Shown here: piece by piece, positions 42,994 through 52,519 of the stretch
How positions within the stretch are numbered: position 1 is the stretch's first letter
Layout: each line of letters opens with the position of its first letter
From: Hyphomonas chukchiensis
GTDB taxonomy: Bacteria > Pseudomonadota > Alphaproteobacteria > Caulobacterales > Hyphomonadaceae
DNA: 64,000 bases
Direction: 5' to 3'
NCBI RefSeq assembly: GCF_000682695.1
Contig: NZ_AWFG01000002.1
Location: forward strand, 45,449-109,448
The notes under the pieces: model-generated
The model's database searches: none
Told to the model about the DNA's origin: nothing
Seen by the model: only the letters and a program-made list of their open reading frames with translations
Made by a program: the position numbers and the translations under genes

Positions 42994-43716
42994 TTATTCG
43001 GCTGGAGCGCCGACTTCGGCGAATTCGGCTTCGATCACGATTTCAACTTCGTCGCCGACATAAGGCGTGCCGGCAGACAGGCCGAATTCCGAACGTGTCA
43101 GAGTGCCCGTGGCGGAGAAGCCGATATGGTCTTCTTCAGGCGCCCAGGGGAAGTTGGCGACGCCATTGTATTTCACGTCGAGCGTGACTGGCTTTGTCAC
43201 GCCGAGGAAGGTCAGGTCACCCGTCACCGTGCCGGTGTCAGGACCGGTCTTGGTGATATCGGTGGACTTGAACGTGATCTCCGGGAACGCGCCGGCATTG
43301 TAATAGTCAGGGCTCTGGCTGATTTCTTCGTCGAACGAGCTGTACGGGCTGTCGGGGTGGCCGGCCTTGAAGTCGCCCGGATAGTCGGTTTCCACCGATG
43401 TTGGGTCGATTGTGGCGGTCAGCGAAGTGGCCGAGGCATCATCGGGATTGAATTCGAGCGTTGCGTCGAACTTGGTGAAGCGGGCCGTGTAGTTGGACAG
43501 GCCCATGTGCTTCACGCGCCAAGTCAGCGAGGCGTGGTTCGGGTCGAGTTTGTAGGTGGCCGCTTTGCCGTATTTTACTTCGGCAGCGGGTGCTTCAGCT
43601 GGTGCGGCGGTTGGGGTCGCTTCGACGGGAGCTTCAGCCGTTTCGGCTGGTGTCGAGGCTGGGCCGCTGCACGCAACGAGCGCGATGGCGGATACGGAGG
43701 CTAGAAATAGGCGCAT
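42994..43716 (-). CDS. YceI family lipoprotein
   Basis: 240 residues. The leader MRLFLASVSAIALVAC ends in a lipobox, followed by an Ala/Pro/Thr linker. The barrel starts at about residue 55: YKLDPNHASLTWRVKHMGLSNYTARFT is the YceI signature, followed by DYPGDFKAGHPD and KSTDITKTGPDTGTVTGDL. YceI proteins bind polyisoprenoids in a hydrophobic cavity. It heads a two-gene operon with the b561-YceI fusion, so lipid-soluble quinone handling is a sensible guess. It is divergent from the acyl-CoA dehydrogenase. Confidence 0.9.
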   Translation of the reverse strand: MRLFLASVSAIALVACSGPASTPAETAEAPVEATPTAAPAEAPAAEVKYGKAATYKLDPNHASLTWRVKHMGLSNYTARFTKFDATLEFNPDDASATSLTATIDPTSVETDYPGDFKAGHPDSPYSSFDEEISQSPDYYNAGAFPEITFKSTDITKTGPDTGTVTGDLTFLGVTKPVTLDVKYNGVANFPWAPEEDHIGFSATGTLTRSEFGLSAGTPYVGDEVEIVIEAEFAEVGAPAE

Positions 43717-43840
43717 GGGGATAACTCCTGATGGCTGAAAATTGCAGAACGGTAATTCTGGACTGCACTTGGACCTTGGCCGTAGGCGCGGTAACTGCTT
43801 ATCGCGAATAACATCTATTCACAATCCGGAGACACCCCAG

Positions 43841-45610
43841 ATGGCCTACGATGCGCCCCTCGACGAAATGGCTTTCACCCTTGAAGCCGTTGCGGGTTTG
43901 AAGCGCCTTGAGGGTCTGGCCGGGCTTGAGGCCTATGACCCGGAACTGCTCGCACCAATCCTGGACGAAGCAGCGAAGCTGGCGCGTGATGTGCTGGCGC
44001 CGCTCAACCAGACCGGCGATTCGCAAGGCGCGACGCTAACCGAAGATGGCGTGAAGGCCGCGCCGGGCTTTGCCGAGGCCTATGCGGCGTTTCGGGATGG
44101 CGGGTGGATGGGCCTGACCGCGCCTGAGGAATGGGGCGGGCAGGGTCTGCCGAAAGCCCTGTCGCTGGCCGTGATGGAAATGTTCCATGCGGCCAACATG
44201 GCGTTCGGCCTTTGCCCGCTGCTGAGCTTTGGTGCGATCGAGGCGCTGCTGGCGCATGGCAGCGATGAGCTGAAGGCCGCCTACCTGCCCAATCTCGTCT
44301 CCGGGACATGGACCGGCACGATGAATCTCACCGAGCCGCAGGCCGGCAGCGATGTCGGCGCACTGAAGACAAAAGCCGTGCCGCAGGACGATGGCAGCTA
44401 TGCCATTAGCGGGCAGAAAATCTACATCACCTGGGGCGACCATGATGTGGCCGAGAATATCGTGCATCTCGTGCTGGCGCGCCTGCCGGATGCACCTGTG
44501 GGATCGCGCGGCGTGTCGCTTTTCCTCGTGCCAAAGTTCCTGATGCAGGAGGATGGCACACCAGGCGCGCGCAATGGCGCCAAATGTATCGGCCTGGAGA
44601 AGAAGATGGGCATCCACGCCTCTCCGACCTGCGTGATGGAATATGACAATGCCAAGGGTTGGCTGATCGGCGAGGCGAACAAGGGCCTCGCCTGCATGTT
44701 CACGATGATGAACGCGGCGCGTCTGAATGTCGGCCTGCAGGGCGTGGCGGTGGGCGAAGCGGCCTACCAGACGGCCTTTACCTACGCGCAGGAGCGAAAG
44801 CAGGGCATGATCAAGGGCGTCGATGGCCCCGTGCCGATCCTGCACCATGCGGATGTGCGGCGTACGCTGACCACGATGCGTGCCCGCGTCGCGGCGGCGC
44901 GTTCCATCTGCTATGCCTGCGCCGTGGCAGCCGATCTTGCCGAGGCGGCACCGGACTCCGAAACGCGGCAGGCCGCGAAGCTGCGCGAAGACTTGCTCAC
45001 GCCGATTGCGAAAGCCTGGTCGTCCGACATGGGCGTCGAAGTGGCGAGCATGGGCGTGCAGGTACATGGCGGCATGGGCTTCATGAACGAGACGCTGGCG
45101 GCGCAGCTTTACCGCGATGCGCGGATTGCGCCGATCTATGAAGGCACGAACGGCATTCAGGCGATTGATCTTGTCGGCCGCAAGCTGAGCGGCACGAATG
45201 GCGAGTCCATGCGCGTGATGCTGGGCGAGGTCGAGGCCTCGGCGGCGGCGGCGCGGGCGACGAATGACCCGCAGCTGGTGCAGATCGCTGATCGGCTGAA
45301 GGCGGGCGCCGATGCGCTGCGTACCGCCAGCGACTGGATGCTGGAGCAGATGAAGAGCCGCAATCAGGACAAGGCGCTGGCCGGGGCGACGGCCTATCTG
45401 GAACTCGCCGGCGACGTGATCGGCGGGCACTTCCTGACCAAGGCCGCCGTGGCAGCCCGCACCAGCGACGGCGCAGCGCGGGCGCGGCGGCTGGCCCTGG
45501 CAGGCTTCTTTGCCGAGACAGCTTTGGCAGCGGCGCCGGGCAAGGTGGCCAGCATTACCGAAGGCGGCAGCCGGTTCCTCGAGAATAGCGAAGCGCTGTT
45601 CGGGGTCTGA
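43841..45610 (+). CDS. Acyl-CoA dehydrogenase, long form with C-terminal extension
   Basis: 589 residues from the ATG at 43841 with CGGAG at eight bases. MNLTEPQAGSDVGALKTKA is the flavin-site signature, ISGQKIYITWGDHD follows, and IAPIYEGTNGIQAIDLVGRK has the catalytic Glu at about 434. The last 130 residues form the extra C-terminal domain (PF12806) of the long group that includes DmdC, the methylthiopropanoyl-CoA dehydrogenase. The substrate here is open; fatty acyl-CoA or methylthiopropanoyl-CoA are both possible. Confidence 0.88.
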   Translation: MAYDAPLDEMAFTLEAVAGLKRLEGLAGLEAYDPELLAPILDEAAKLARDVLAPLNQTGDSQGATLTEDGVKAAPGFAEAYAAFRDGGWMGLTAPEEWGGQGLPKALSLAVMEMFHAANMAFGLCPLLSFGAIEALLAHGSDELKAAYLPNLVSGTWTGTMNLTEPQAGSDVGALKTKAVPQDDGSYAISGQKIYITWGDHDVAENIVHLVLARLPDAPVGSRGVSLFLVPKFLMQEDGTPGARNGAKCIGLEKKMGIHASPTCVMEYDNAKGWLIGEANKGLACMFTMMNAARLNVGLQGVAVGEAAYQTAFTYAQERKQGMIKGVDGPVPILHHADVRRTLTTMRARVAAARSICYACAVAADLAEAAPDSETRQAAKLREDLLTPIAKAWSSDMGVEVASMGVQVHGGMGFMNETLAAQLYRDARIAPIYEGTNGIQAIDLVGRKLSGTNGESMRVMLGEVEASAAAARATNDPQLVQIADRLKAGADALRTASDWMLEQMKSRNQDKALAGATAYLELAGDVIGGHFLTKAAVAARTSDGAARARRLALAGFFAETALAAAPGKVASITEGGSRFLENSEALFGV

Positions 45611-45617
45611 TCCCGGC

Positions 45618-46799
45618 TCAGGCCTTCAATTTTGGCAGGACCGCAAGGCAGAGCAGCGAGCCGCAGGATACGGCGGCGGCGATGGTGGCCAGCGGTGTAA
45701 TGCCGAGGGTCACGAAGGGCGCCGCTGCGGCGGTGCCAATAGCGGTCGTCATCAGGATCGCGAGGAGCACGAGTGCGGCGCCCCGGGCGTCATCGCCGCC
45801 GGATGCAACAATCGCACGGTAGAATCCGGGAGGGCCGCGAAAGCCGAGCCCGGCATTGACCGGCGCAAACAGGATGGCGAGCGCGATGGGGTGGCTGCCG
45901 CCGAGCAGGCCATAGATCAGCAGCGCCACGACGCCTGCCGCAGACAGTGCCGTGCCAAACCAGATCATCCGCTCTGGGCCGAACGTGTCGACGAGGCGAC
46001 CTGCAAGGTTTGAGGCGATGATGAAGACCGCGATGCCGGCGACCTGCATGATGATGAAATCATTCAGCGTGCCGCCGAGGCCTTTCGTGATCATCGCTGG
46101 CGCGCCGAACACGAAGATGAGCAGGCCGCCCAGTGTGAAGGCCTGGCTGAGGGCGTAGCGCAGGAAGACGGGGTTCGCTGCAAGGTGGAGATAGCTACCT
46201 GCGCCGCGCGTCGGATCTGGCGCCGGCAAGCGGCGGCGCAGGGCGCCGACCAAAGCGGCGACGAGCAGGCTGAGCGCGCCGATCGCGATGAACGAGCTTT
46301 TCCAGCCAAAGGAGACGAGCAGCCAGACGCCGACCACGGGGGCGAGCGCCGGGACGAGGGATTCAACGCTGCCCATGAAGCCGAGGGCCCGGACGGCGCG
46401 CGCCTCGCTGAACATGGCGCGGATCATGCCCGGCGCGAAGACCGCTGCGGCCGAGCCTGTGAGCCCCTGAAGGAAGCGCAAGCCCACCAGAACGGTCATG
46501 GAAGGGGCAAGGATGCACCCGAGAGAGATCAGGGCGTAACCCATGAAAGACCAGACAAGCAGGTTACGCTGGTCGAAATGCGCCCCAAGTTCGCCATAGA
46601 GGATCAACCCCACGCAGCCGCCCGCCACGAAGGCGGCCAGCACCAGCTGGGCCATGGCCTGGCTACCGCCGAGCGTATCGGGAAGCGCAGGGATGGCAGG
46701 CAGGACAAGGTCTGTCCCCGCAATGCCGAGCGTCGTGCCCAGAATGAGCAACATAAACGCCAGGGCTGGCGCGGACAGGGGAGCGGGCGATTGAGACAT
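45618..46799 (-). CDS. MFS transporter, Bcr/CflA-like drug efflux
   Basis: 393 residues from the ATG at 46799. About twelve helices can be drawn. The segment DLVLPAIPALPDTLGGSQAMAQLVLAAFVAGGCVGLILYGEL fits motif A of the DHA1 Bcr/CflA group, and LRFLQGLTGSAAAVFAPGMIRAMF is the helix 4 signature. It would export drugs or metabolites by proton antiport. The gene stands alone, divergent from the pseudouridine synthase gene and convergent on the acyl-CoA dehydrogenase. Confidence 0.88.
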   Translation of the reverse strand: MSQSPAPLSAPALAFMLLILGTTLGIAGTDLVLPAIPALPDTLGGSQAMAQLVLAAFVAGGCVGLILYGELGAHFDQRNLLVWSFMGYALISLGCILAPSMTVLVGLRFLQGLTGSAAAVFAPGMIRAMFSEARAVRALGFMGSVESLVPALAPVVGVWLLVSFGWKSSFIAIGALSLLVAALVGALRRRLPAPDPTRGAGSYLHLAANPVFLRYALSQAFTLGGLLIFVFGAPAMITKGLGGTLNDFIIMQVAGIAVFIIASNLAGRLVDTFGPERMIWFGTALSAAGVVALLIYGLLGGSHPIALAILFAPVNAGLGFRGPPGFYRAIVASGGDDARGAALVLLAILMTTAIGTAAAAPFVTLGITPLATIAAAVSCGSLLCLAVLPKLKA

Positions 46800-46906
46800 G
46801 GGTGCGCGCGTATGGCCGGAATCGCCAAGCGTGTCGACATCAGGTTGCGAGGCGCCCGGCCTGCCTATATGACGGGCAAAACCGCCGCAGGAGGCATCAT
46901 TCGGCC

Positions 46907-47899
46907 ATGGCGTGGACCAAGACATATTCCGGCAGTGAGCCGATGCGCGTCAACAAGTGGCTGGCGACCGAGGGCGTATGCTCGCGGCGCGAGGCCGATG
47001 CGCTGATCGAGAAGGGCCTCGTCAAGATCAATGGCGAGGTGCTGACCGAGGCGGGCTACAAGATCGAGGACGGGCAGACGCTGAGCCTCACCGAGAAGGC
47101 GGCGCGGCGGCTGGATAACCAGCTGTCCCTGATGTTCCACAAGCCCGTCGGTATTGTGTCGGGCACGCCGGAGCCGGGAGAGATTCCCGCCGTGCGCCTG
47201 ATCAATGAGGAAAGCCTGTCTGGTCGGGCGCATGCCATTCCGGGGCGCAACAACAAGCTGGCGCCGTTGGGGCGGCTGGACAAGGATTCCCGCGGCCTGC
47301 TGATCATGTCGGAAGACGGCGTTCTGGCGAAGGCGCTAATCGGGCCGGAAAGCAAGCTGGAGAAGGAATACCACGTCAAAGTGCGCGGCGACGTGACCGA
47401 GGAGAAGCTGAAGCTGTTGCGCCACGGGCTGGAGCTGGACGGGCGCCAGTTGCGACCGGCTGCGGTGACGGTGATCAAGGGCAATGAGCTGAAATTCCTG
47501 CTGCGCGAGGGCCGCAACCGGCAGATTCGTCGGATGTGCGACCTGGTCGACCTGCGCGTGCTGGACCTGATGCGGGTGCGGATCGGGCCGCTGTCGCTGG
47601 CCGGGCTGCCGGAGGGCAAGTGGCGGCCGATCAGTGCACGGGAACGCGACGAGCTGTTGCGCTGGGAAGCGAAGGGTTTTTCGGCTGAGCCGACGGCGCC
47701 CGTGATTGCCGAACCGGTGCGGCGCCCGGCGCCTGCTGGCAAACGCCCACCAGCCGGGGGCAAACGCCCGCCCGGCGCCGGCAAGAAACCGATCGGCAAG
47801 CCGCGCAGTGATGCGCCGCCCTCGTCCAAGCCCAAGCCCAATGAGCCGAAGTTCAAGCGGACCAAGCTGGCGCCCCGCAAACGGACGCCGATAAAATGA
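46907..47899 (+). CDS. RNA pseudouridine synthase, RluF/RsuA-like
   Basis: 330 residues from the ATG at 46907; AGGAGG lies twelve bases before. Residues 13-60 are an S4 RNA-binding domain (MRVNKWLATEGVCSRREADALIEKG). The catalytic domain has D125 in LGRLDKDSRGLL, then EKEYHVKVRG and LREGRNRQIRRMCDLV. The LGRLDKDS form and order fit RluF/RluB. A basic Pro/Lys-rich tail of about 70 residues follows and may contact rRNA. The target base in 23S rRNA is inferred. The last four bases overlap gntK. Confidence 0.88.
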   Translation: MAWTKTYSGSEPMRVNKWLATEGVCSRREADALIEKGLVKINGEVLTEAGYKIEDGQTLSLTEKAARRLDNQLSLMFHKPVGIVSGTPEPGEIPAVRLINEESLSGRAHAIPGRNNKLAPLGRLDKDSRGLLIMSEDGVLAKALIGPESKLEKEYHVKVRGDVTEEKLKLLRHGLELDGRQLRPAAVTVIKGNELKFLLREGRNRQIRRMCDLVDLRVLDLMRVRIGPLSLAGLPEGKWRPISARERDELLRWEAKGFSAEPTAPVIAEPVRRPAPAGKRPPAGGKRPPGAGKKPIGKPRSDAPPSSKPKPNEPKFKRTKLAPRKRTPIK

Positions 47900-48396
47900 G
47901 AGACCTCGTCATCGTGATGGGTGTCGCGGGTAGCGGCAAGACCACGGTGGGCGCCGGACTGGCAGAGGCGGCAGGTTGGCCCTTCGTCGAGGCGGATGCG
48001 TTTCACCCTGAGGCCAATCGCGAGAAAATGGCGTCCGGTACGCCCCTGACAGATGAAGACCGGACAGGATGGATAGGTGCCATCACTGCGCATGTGGCGC
48101 AGAGCCAGGCGCCGCGCATGGTGCTGGCCTGTTCGGCGCTGACGCGGTTCGTGCAGGAGAGTCTGCTGCGAGATAGTGGGCGTGTGTGCCGCTTTGTGTG
48201 GCTGGATGTGCCGGCGGTTGATTTGCGGACGCGCATGGCGTCGCGGGCGGGGCATTTCATGCCGGTCAGCCTCCTGGAGAGCCAGCTGGCGGCGCTGGAT
48301 GTGCCCGATGACGCGGTGCGGATGGATGCCACGCGGCCGGTGAGCGAGCTGGTTCAGATGCTGCAGGAGGCCTTGCCGGCGCCTGACCCAGCGTGA
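47896..48396 (+). CDS. gntK: Gluconokinase (GntK type)
   Basis: 166 residues. The P-loop GVAGSGKTT is at 9-17, followed by PFVEADAFHPEANREKMASGTPLTDEDR, the gluconate-kinase signature, and ACSALTRFVQESLL and FMPVSLLESQLAALD. The enzyme phosphorylates gluconate to 6-phosphogluconate for the Entner-Doudoroff or pentose phosphate route. The start overlaps the pseudouridine synthase gene by four bases. No gluconate permease lies here. Confidence 0.92.
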   Translation: MRDLVIVMGVAGSGKTTVGAGLAEAAGWPFVEADAFHPEANREKMASGTPLTDEDRTGWIGAITAHVAQSQAPRMVLACSALTRFVQESLLRDSGRVCRFVWLDVPAVDLRTRMASRAGHFMPVSLLESQLAALDVPDDAVRMDATRPVSELVQMLQEALPAPDPA

Positions 48397-48433
48397 TGGC
48401 TCGACGCATGGCAGGCTTGGCATATGCTGGGTC

Positions 48434-49498
48434 ATGGACGGATTTCAGACAAAGACACCGAAGCGGCCCAACCTCGACTATCCGCACGGTGATGTGCGGC
48501 CGGAGCTGGCCGAGACGATTCAGGTTGCGCCGGGGATTGAATGGGTCAGCATGCCGCTGCCTTTCTCCCTCAAGTTCATCAATCTCTGGCTGATCGACGA
48601 TGGTGACAGCTGGACGATTGTCGACACGGGCATGCCTCTGAAGGAAACGCGCGATGCGTGGAAATCGCTGCTGGATGCCCGGGTAACACCGGAGAAGCCG
48701 CTGAAGCGGGTGATGGTCACGCATATGCACCCCGATCATGTCGGCTGTGCAGGCTGGCTTTGCTACAAATACGGCGCTGAGCTGTGGATGAGCCGACTGG
48801 AATACACGACCTGCCGGATGCTGGTGTCGGACACGGGGCGCGAGGCGCCGCAGGCGGGGATCGACTTCTACCGTCGGGCGGGCTGGAACGAGGCCCAGAT
48901 CGAGAATTACAAGGAACGGTTCGGCGGCTTCGGGCGCGGCGTCAGCCAGATGCCGGATTCCTTCCGCAGGCTGGCGGACGGCGATCCGCTGCAGATGGCT
49001 GGCCAGACATGGCAGGTGATCATGGGCAATGGCCACTCGCCGGAACATTCCTGCCTCTATTGCCCGGCGCTGAATGTGGTGATTTCAGGCGACCAGCTAT
49101 TGCCGCGCATATCATCCAATGTGTCGGTGCACCCGACGGAGCCGGAGGCAGACCCGCTGCTCGACTGGATGATGAGCTGCGAGAAGCTGCTGGCGCACCT
49201 GCCGGAGGATGTGCTGGTTCTGCCGGCGCATAATGAGCCTTTCCGGGGTGCGCATGCGCGGTTGCGCCATCTGATCGACGGGCATGAGACGGCGCTATCG
49301 CGCCTCAAGGGCCGGATGCAGAAGGGCCCTTTGACCGTTATGGACACGTTCACGAGTCTGTTCGGCCGGGCCATCAAGGCTGACGAAGTCGGCATGGCGA
49401 GCGGTGAGGCCATTGCGCACCTGAACTGCATGATTCATCGCGGCGAAGTTGTCCGGATGGCGGGCGAAGACGGCGTTGATCGTTACGCACTGGCCTGA
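48434..49498 (+). CDS. Metallo-beta-lactamase fold hydrolase
   Basis: 354 residues. VMVTHMHPDHVGCAGWLC holds the HxHxDH metal motif, GNGHSPEHSCLYCPALNVVISGDQLLP gives the next His and Asp, and VLVLPAHNEPFRGAH the last His. A helical C-terminal part of about 80 residues is present, as in the LACTB2-like group. Thioester or nuclease substrates are possible, and the sequence does not say which. No strong ribosome site is visible before the ATG. Confidence 0.85.
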   Translation: MDGFQTKTPKRPNLDYPHGDVRPELAETIQVAPGIEWVSMPLPFSLKFINLWLIDDGDSWTIVDTGMPLKETRDAWKSLLDARVTPEKPLKRVMVTHMHPDHVGCAGWLCYKYGAELWMSRLEYTTCRMLVSDTGREAPQAGIDFYRRAGWNEAQIENYKERFGGFGRGVSQMPDSFRRLADGDPLQMAGQTWQVIMGNGHSPEHSCLYCPALNVVISGDQLLPRISSNVSVHPTEPEADPLLDWMMSCEKLLAHLPEDVLVLPAHNEPFRGAHARLRHLIDGHETALSRLKGRMQKGPLTVMDTFTSLFGRAIKADEVGMASGEAIAHLNCMIHRGEVVRMAGEDGVDRYALA

Positions 49499-49622
49499 GG
49501 CCTGCTGCTGAACCCCTTGTCATGACGGGCAATTTGCAGTGCCGGAACAGTTTACACCTTCGCAAGGGAAGCGTGTTTCGTCTAAGTAGATTCCTGAGAG
49601 ACGCAGATCAGGTGAGGCCTCA

Positions 49623-50480
49623 ATGGCAGACGACGGCGAAAAGGCCCACTCCGTGGATGAGGACGAATCCCTGACCTTCGGCCAGAAGGTAAAGCGGGAA
49701 CTCCACGAATGGGCGGTGACGCTTGCGGTTTTCATTCCGGTTTTCATGATTTTCTCGGGCCTGCTGTACGAGCAACGGGTCATCCCGTCCGAGAGCATGG
49801 TGCCGACGCTGCAGGTGAGTGACCGGGTTGCCGTGGCGAAATTTGCCTATGGCTATGATCGCTACTCATTGCCGTTCAGCCTTGGCCGGTACCTGCCCAT
49901 TCCAGAGGGCCGGATCTTTGCCCGCACGCCAAAGCGCGGCGATGTGGTAGTGTTTGAACACCCCCATACGGCGCGTGTGATGATCAAGCGTGTGATCGGC
50001 CTGCCGGGTGACCGGATCCAGATGATCGGCGAGACTGTCTATATCAACGGCAATCCCATCGACAGCGAGTACATTCGCACCGTGCGCTACGTTCCCCATG
50101 GCCGGAGCCGTGCCGTGACGGCCTATGAATGGCGCGAGACGGCAGATGACGGGAAGTCCTGGCTGACGCATCGCCAGGAAAAGGGCGATCGCGGCGACAA
50201 TACGGTTCTGTTCGTTGTGCCGGAGGGGCATTTGTTCCTGATGGGCGACAACCGGGACAATTCGCTCGATAGCCGTTTCCTGTCGGGCCATTGCCCACCG
50301 ATTGACGGCGTTGTGGACCGTGTTGGCTGCCCGCTCAGCGTTGAAGCGGACCAGGCCTCGGTGGGTTTCGTGCCGATGGACCATCTGGTTGGCCGGGCCG
50401 AAACGGTGATCATGTCGCTCTATCGCTGCAAGTTCGAAGACAACGAACCCTGCAAGAAACGCGTGTGGCGCGGGCTGTAG
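49623..50480 (+). CDS. lepB: Signal peptidase I
   Basis: 285 residues. A membrane helix (about 31-49: AVTLAVFIPVFMIFSGLLY) precedes IPSESMVPTL, with the nucleophile S58. The general base is K122 in MIKRVIGLPGD. LMGDNRDNSLDSR near 220 is the last conserved box. The enzyme cleaves signal peptides of exported proteins at the periplasmic face. GGTGAGG lies nine bases before the start. An insert (about 150-190) lies between the second and last boxes. Confidence 0.95.
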   Translation: MADDGEKAHSVDEDESLTFGQKVKRELHEWAVTLAVFIPVFMIFSGLLYEQRVIPSESMVPTLQVSDRVAVAKFAYGYDRYSLPFSLGRYLPIPEGRIFARTPKRGDVVVFEHPHTARVMIKRVIGLPGDRIQMIGETVYINGNPIDSEYIRTVRYVPHGRSRAVTAYEWRETADDGKSWLTHRQEKGDRGDNTVLFVVPEGHLFLMGDNRDNSLDSRFLSGHCPPIDGVVDRVGCPLSVEADQASVGFVPMDHLVGRAETVIMSLYRCKFEDNEPCKKRVWRGL

Positions 50481-50613
50481 GCTCGCATTCATCAACAGGT
50501 TGCCGCGCGGCCGGGCGATTGACGCCTTGCCGCACGCCGCCAACACCGCTAGTGGCAATTCCTAGACCGGGCTCGCGGGGCCCTGAGCAGGTTTGAAGAC
50601 AGGCTGATTGGCG

Positions 50614-51216
50614 ATGCCAGATACGACATCGACAGAACCCCGGCGCGGCCCGATCGTGGTCTCGCGCCATGGCCGGCCACAGCTTGACCGGACAGCTGGC
50701 CCGCGCCTTGGCTGGCGCGATTACAAGGACTGGTGGGCCCGTTACGAGGAAAGCCCGCTGCGCGACGACCAGCTTGCGCCGGATGTCCTGAAGGGCCTTG
50801 TGGCCGATTCCACGCTGGTGTTTGCCTCGGCCCGCATCCGTGCGCAGCAGACGGCTGAACGTGCGGCGCCTCATATGGCGGCCGTTCATGACCCTGTTTT
50901 CAATGAGGCGCCATTGCCGCCGCCGCGCATTGTCGGTGTGAAATACCTGCCCAAGACATGGAATATTCTCGCGCGCGCGGCCTGGCTGAGTGGCCATGCG
51001 CTGGACGGCGAGAGCGTGTCTGAAGCACGTGTGCGGGCGGCTGAAGCGGCCGCAAAGCTGCATGCTGCGTCCGAAGGGCACAAGGTCTACCTGGCCGCGC
51101 ATGGCTGGTTCAATCGCATGCTGCGGCCGGAGTTGAAGAAGCTCGGCTGGCGCTGTGTCCACGATGGCGGCGACAGCTATTGGAGCCATCGCATCTACGA
51201 ATACCACGGCAAGTAA
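50614..51216 (+). CDS. Histidine phosphatase family protein
   Basis: 200 residues from the ATG at 50614; a TTG two codons earlier is possible. IVVSRHGRPQLDRT holds the phosphate-binding RHG motif, FASARIRAQQTAERAAPHM the second Arg, and VYLAAHGWFNRML the second His. This is the branch-1 phosphoglycerate mutase-like fold. The substrate is not clear. It is a stand-alone gene between lepB and xseB, with a weak ribosome site. Confidence 0.82.
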   Translation: MPDTTSTEPRRGPIVVSRHGRPQLDRTAGPRLGWRDYKDWWARYEESPLRDDQLAPDVLKGLVADSTLVFASARIRAQQTAERAAPHMAAVHDPVFNEAPLPPPRIVGVKYLPKTWNILARAAWLSGHALDGESVSEARVRAAEAAAKLHAASEGHKVYLAAHGWFNRMLRPELKKLGWRCVHDGGDSYWSHRIYEYHGK

Positions 51217-51288
51217 CCGCGAAGGTGGTTGTGGACGCCCTGTGAGCGCTCTAGAGTCGCCGCAAAATGATCAATGGGCAAGAACACC

Positions 51289-51534
51289 ATGGCTGATGCA
51301 AAAGACAAATCCATCGACAAGATGAGCTTCGAGGAGGCGCTTTCCGAACTGGAAGGCATCGTCAAGCAGCTCGAAGCCGGTGAAGTCGAGCTGGAAAAAT
51401 CCATTGCCATCTATGAGCGCGGTGCTGCGCTGAAGGCCCATTGCGAGTCGCGCCTCAAATCGGCCGAGCTGAAAGTTGAGCAGATCGTGCAAGGCGCGGG
51501 CGGCGTGACGACCGAGCCCGCAAGCTTTGACTAG
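51289..51534 (+). CDS. xseB: Exodeoxyribonuclease VII small subunit
   Basis: 81 residues from the ATG at 51289; the in-frame ATG at 51274 would add five residues. [34 protein letters not shown] is the XseB signature, a helical hairpin that binds the large subunit XseA. Together they degrade single-stranded DNA. XseA is not in the window. The gene starts the xseB-ispA-dxs group, and ispA begins 13 bases after the stop. Confidence 0.93.
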   Translation: MADAKDKSIDKMSFEEALSELEGIVKQLEAGEVELEKSIAIYERGAALKAHCESRLKSAELKVEQIVQGAGGVTTEPASFD

Positions 51535-51547
51535 GGCCGATGCACCT

Positions 51548-52444
51548 ATGGGGGACGAGGCAGACTTCGAGCTGCGGCTGAAGGAGGTTGCCGACAAGGT
51601 CACCGTCGCGCTCGACCAGCTGATCCCGCCTGCGAGCGGCCCGGAAGCGGACCTGATGCGCGCCATGCGCCACGCCGCGCTCGCCAATGGCAAGCGGATG
51701 CGCCCCTTTTTCCTGCTGGAGACGGGCGCCATGTTCGAGGCGCCGGAAAAGACCCTGCTGCGCACAGCTGCCGCGCTTGAGTGCATTCACACATATTCGC
51801 TGGTGCATGATGACCTGCCCTGCATGGACAATGATGATTTCCGGCGGGGACAGCCGACGGTGCACAAGGCGTTCAATGAGGCGACAGCCGTGCTGGCGGG
51901 TGACGGCCTGCTGACACTGGCTTTCAAGATACTTGCGTCCAGCGAAACGCATGAGGATCCCGCCGTTCGCGTGATGCTGATCGAGCGTCTGGCCGATGCG
52001 GCGGGTGCGCGTGGCATGGTGGGCGGCCAGATGATCGACATGCTGGAAGAGGACAGCCCGCGCGACCTGAACACGATTACGCGCATGCAGCGGCTGAAAA
52101 CAGGTGCGCTGATTTCCTATGCCACGGAAGCGGCAGGCATCATCGGGCGGGCGCGGGAACTGGAGCGTAACGCACTGGCTGGGTTTTCGAATGATCTCGG
52201 CCTCGCCTACCAGATTGCAGACGATTTGCTGGATGCGACGGGCGACGAAACTGCCGTTGGCAAGCCACTTCGGACCGACGAAATTGCCGGAAAAGCGAAT
52301 TTTGTGACCCTTCTGGGGGTGGATGGCGCCCGGCAGCGTGTGCGGCTACTCGCCGCTCAGGCGAAGGAACACCTCGCAATATTCCGCAATAAGGCCGATA
52401 TTCTGCTGCAATCCGTTGATTTTGTACTGGATAGAACCCGTTAA
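51548..52444 (+). CDS. ispA: Polyprenyl (farnesyl) diphosphate synthase
   Basis: 298 residues from the ATG at 51548; a TTG start seven codons earlier overlaps the xseB stop. The first aspartate-rich motif is DDLPCMD (88-94), the second DDLLD (225-229). GKRMRPFFLL and AAALECIHTYSLVHDD fit the short-chain group that makes geranyl and farnesyl diphosphate. It uses the isoprene units that the MEP pathway (started by Dxs, next gene) provides. AGGG lies before the start. Confidence 0.92.
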   Translation: MGDEADFELRLKEVADKVTVALDQLIPPASGPEADLMRAMRHAALANGKRMRPFFLLETGAMFEAPEKTLLRTAAALECIHTYSLVHDDLPCMDNDDFRRGQPTVHKAFNEATAVLAGDGLLTLAFKILASSETHEDPAVRVMLIERLADAAGARGMVGGQMIDMLEEDSPRDLNTITRMQRLKTGALISYATEAAGIIGRARELERNALAGFSNDLGLAYQIADDLLDATGDETAVGKPLRTDEIAGKANFVTLLGVDGARQRVRLLAAQAKEHLAIFRNKADILLQSVDFVLDRTR

Positions 52445-52477
52445 ACAGGGCGTGTCATAGTATAAGCACTTACAATA

Positions 52478-52489
52478 TGTCTTAAGACA
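52478..52489. promoter_or_regulatory. Palindrome TGTCTTAAGACA upstream of dxs
   Basis: A perfect 12-base palindrome lies in the 75-base gap between ispA and dxs, about 30 bases before the dxs ATG. It could be an operator or a chance repeat. Confidence 0.35.
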
Positions 52490-52519
52490 GACAGCCACTA
52501 TTCAAGGCTCCAGGGAAAG

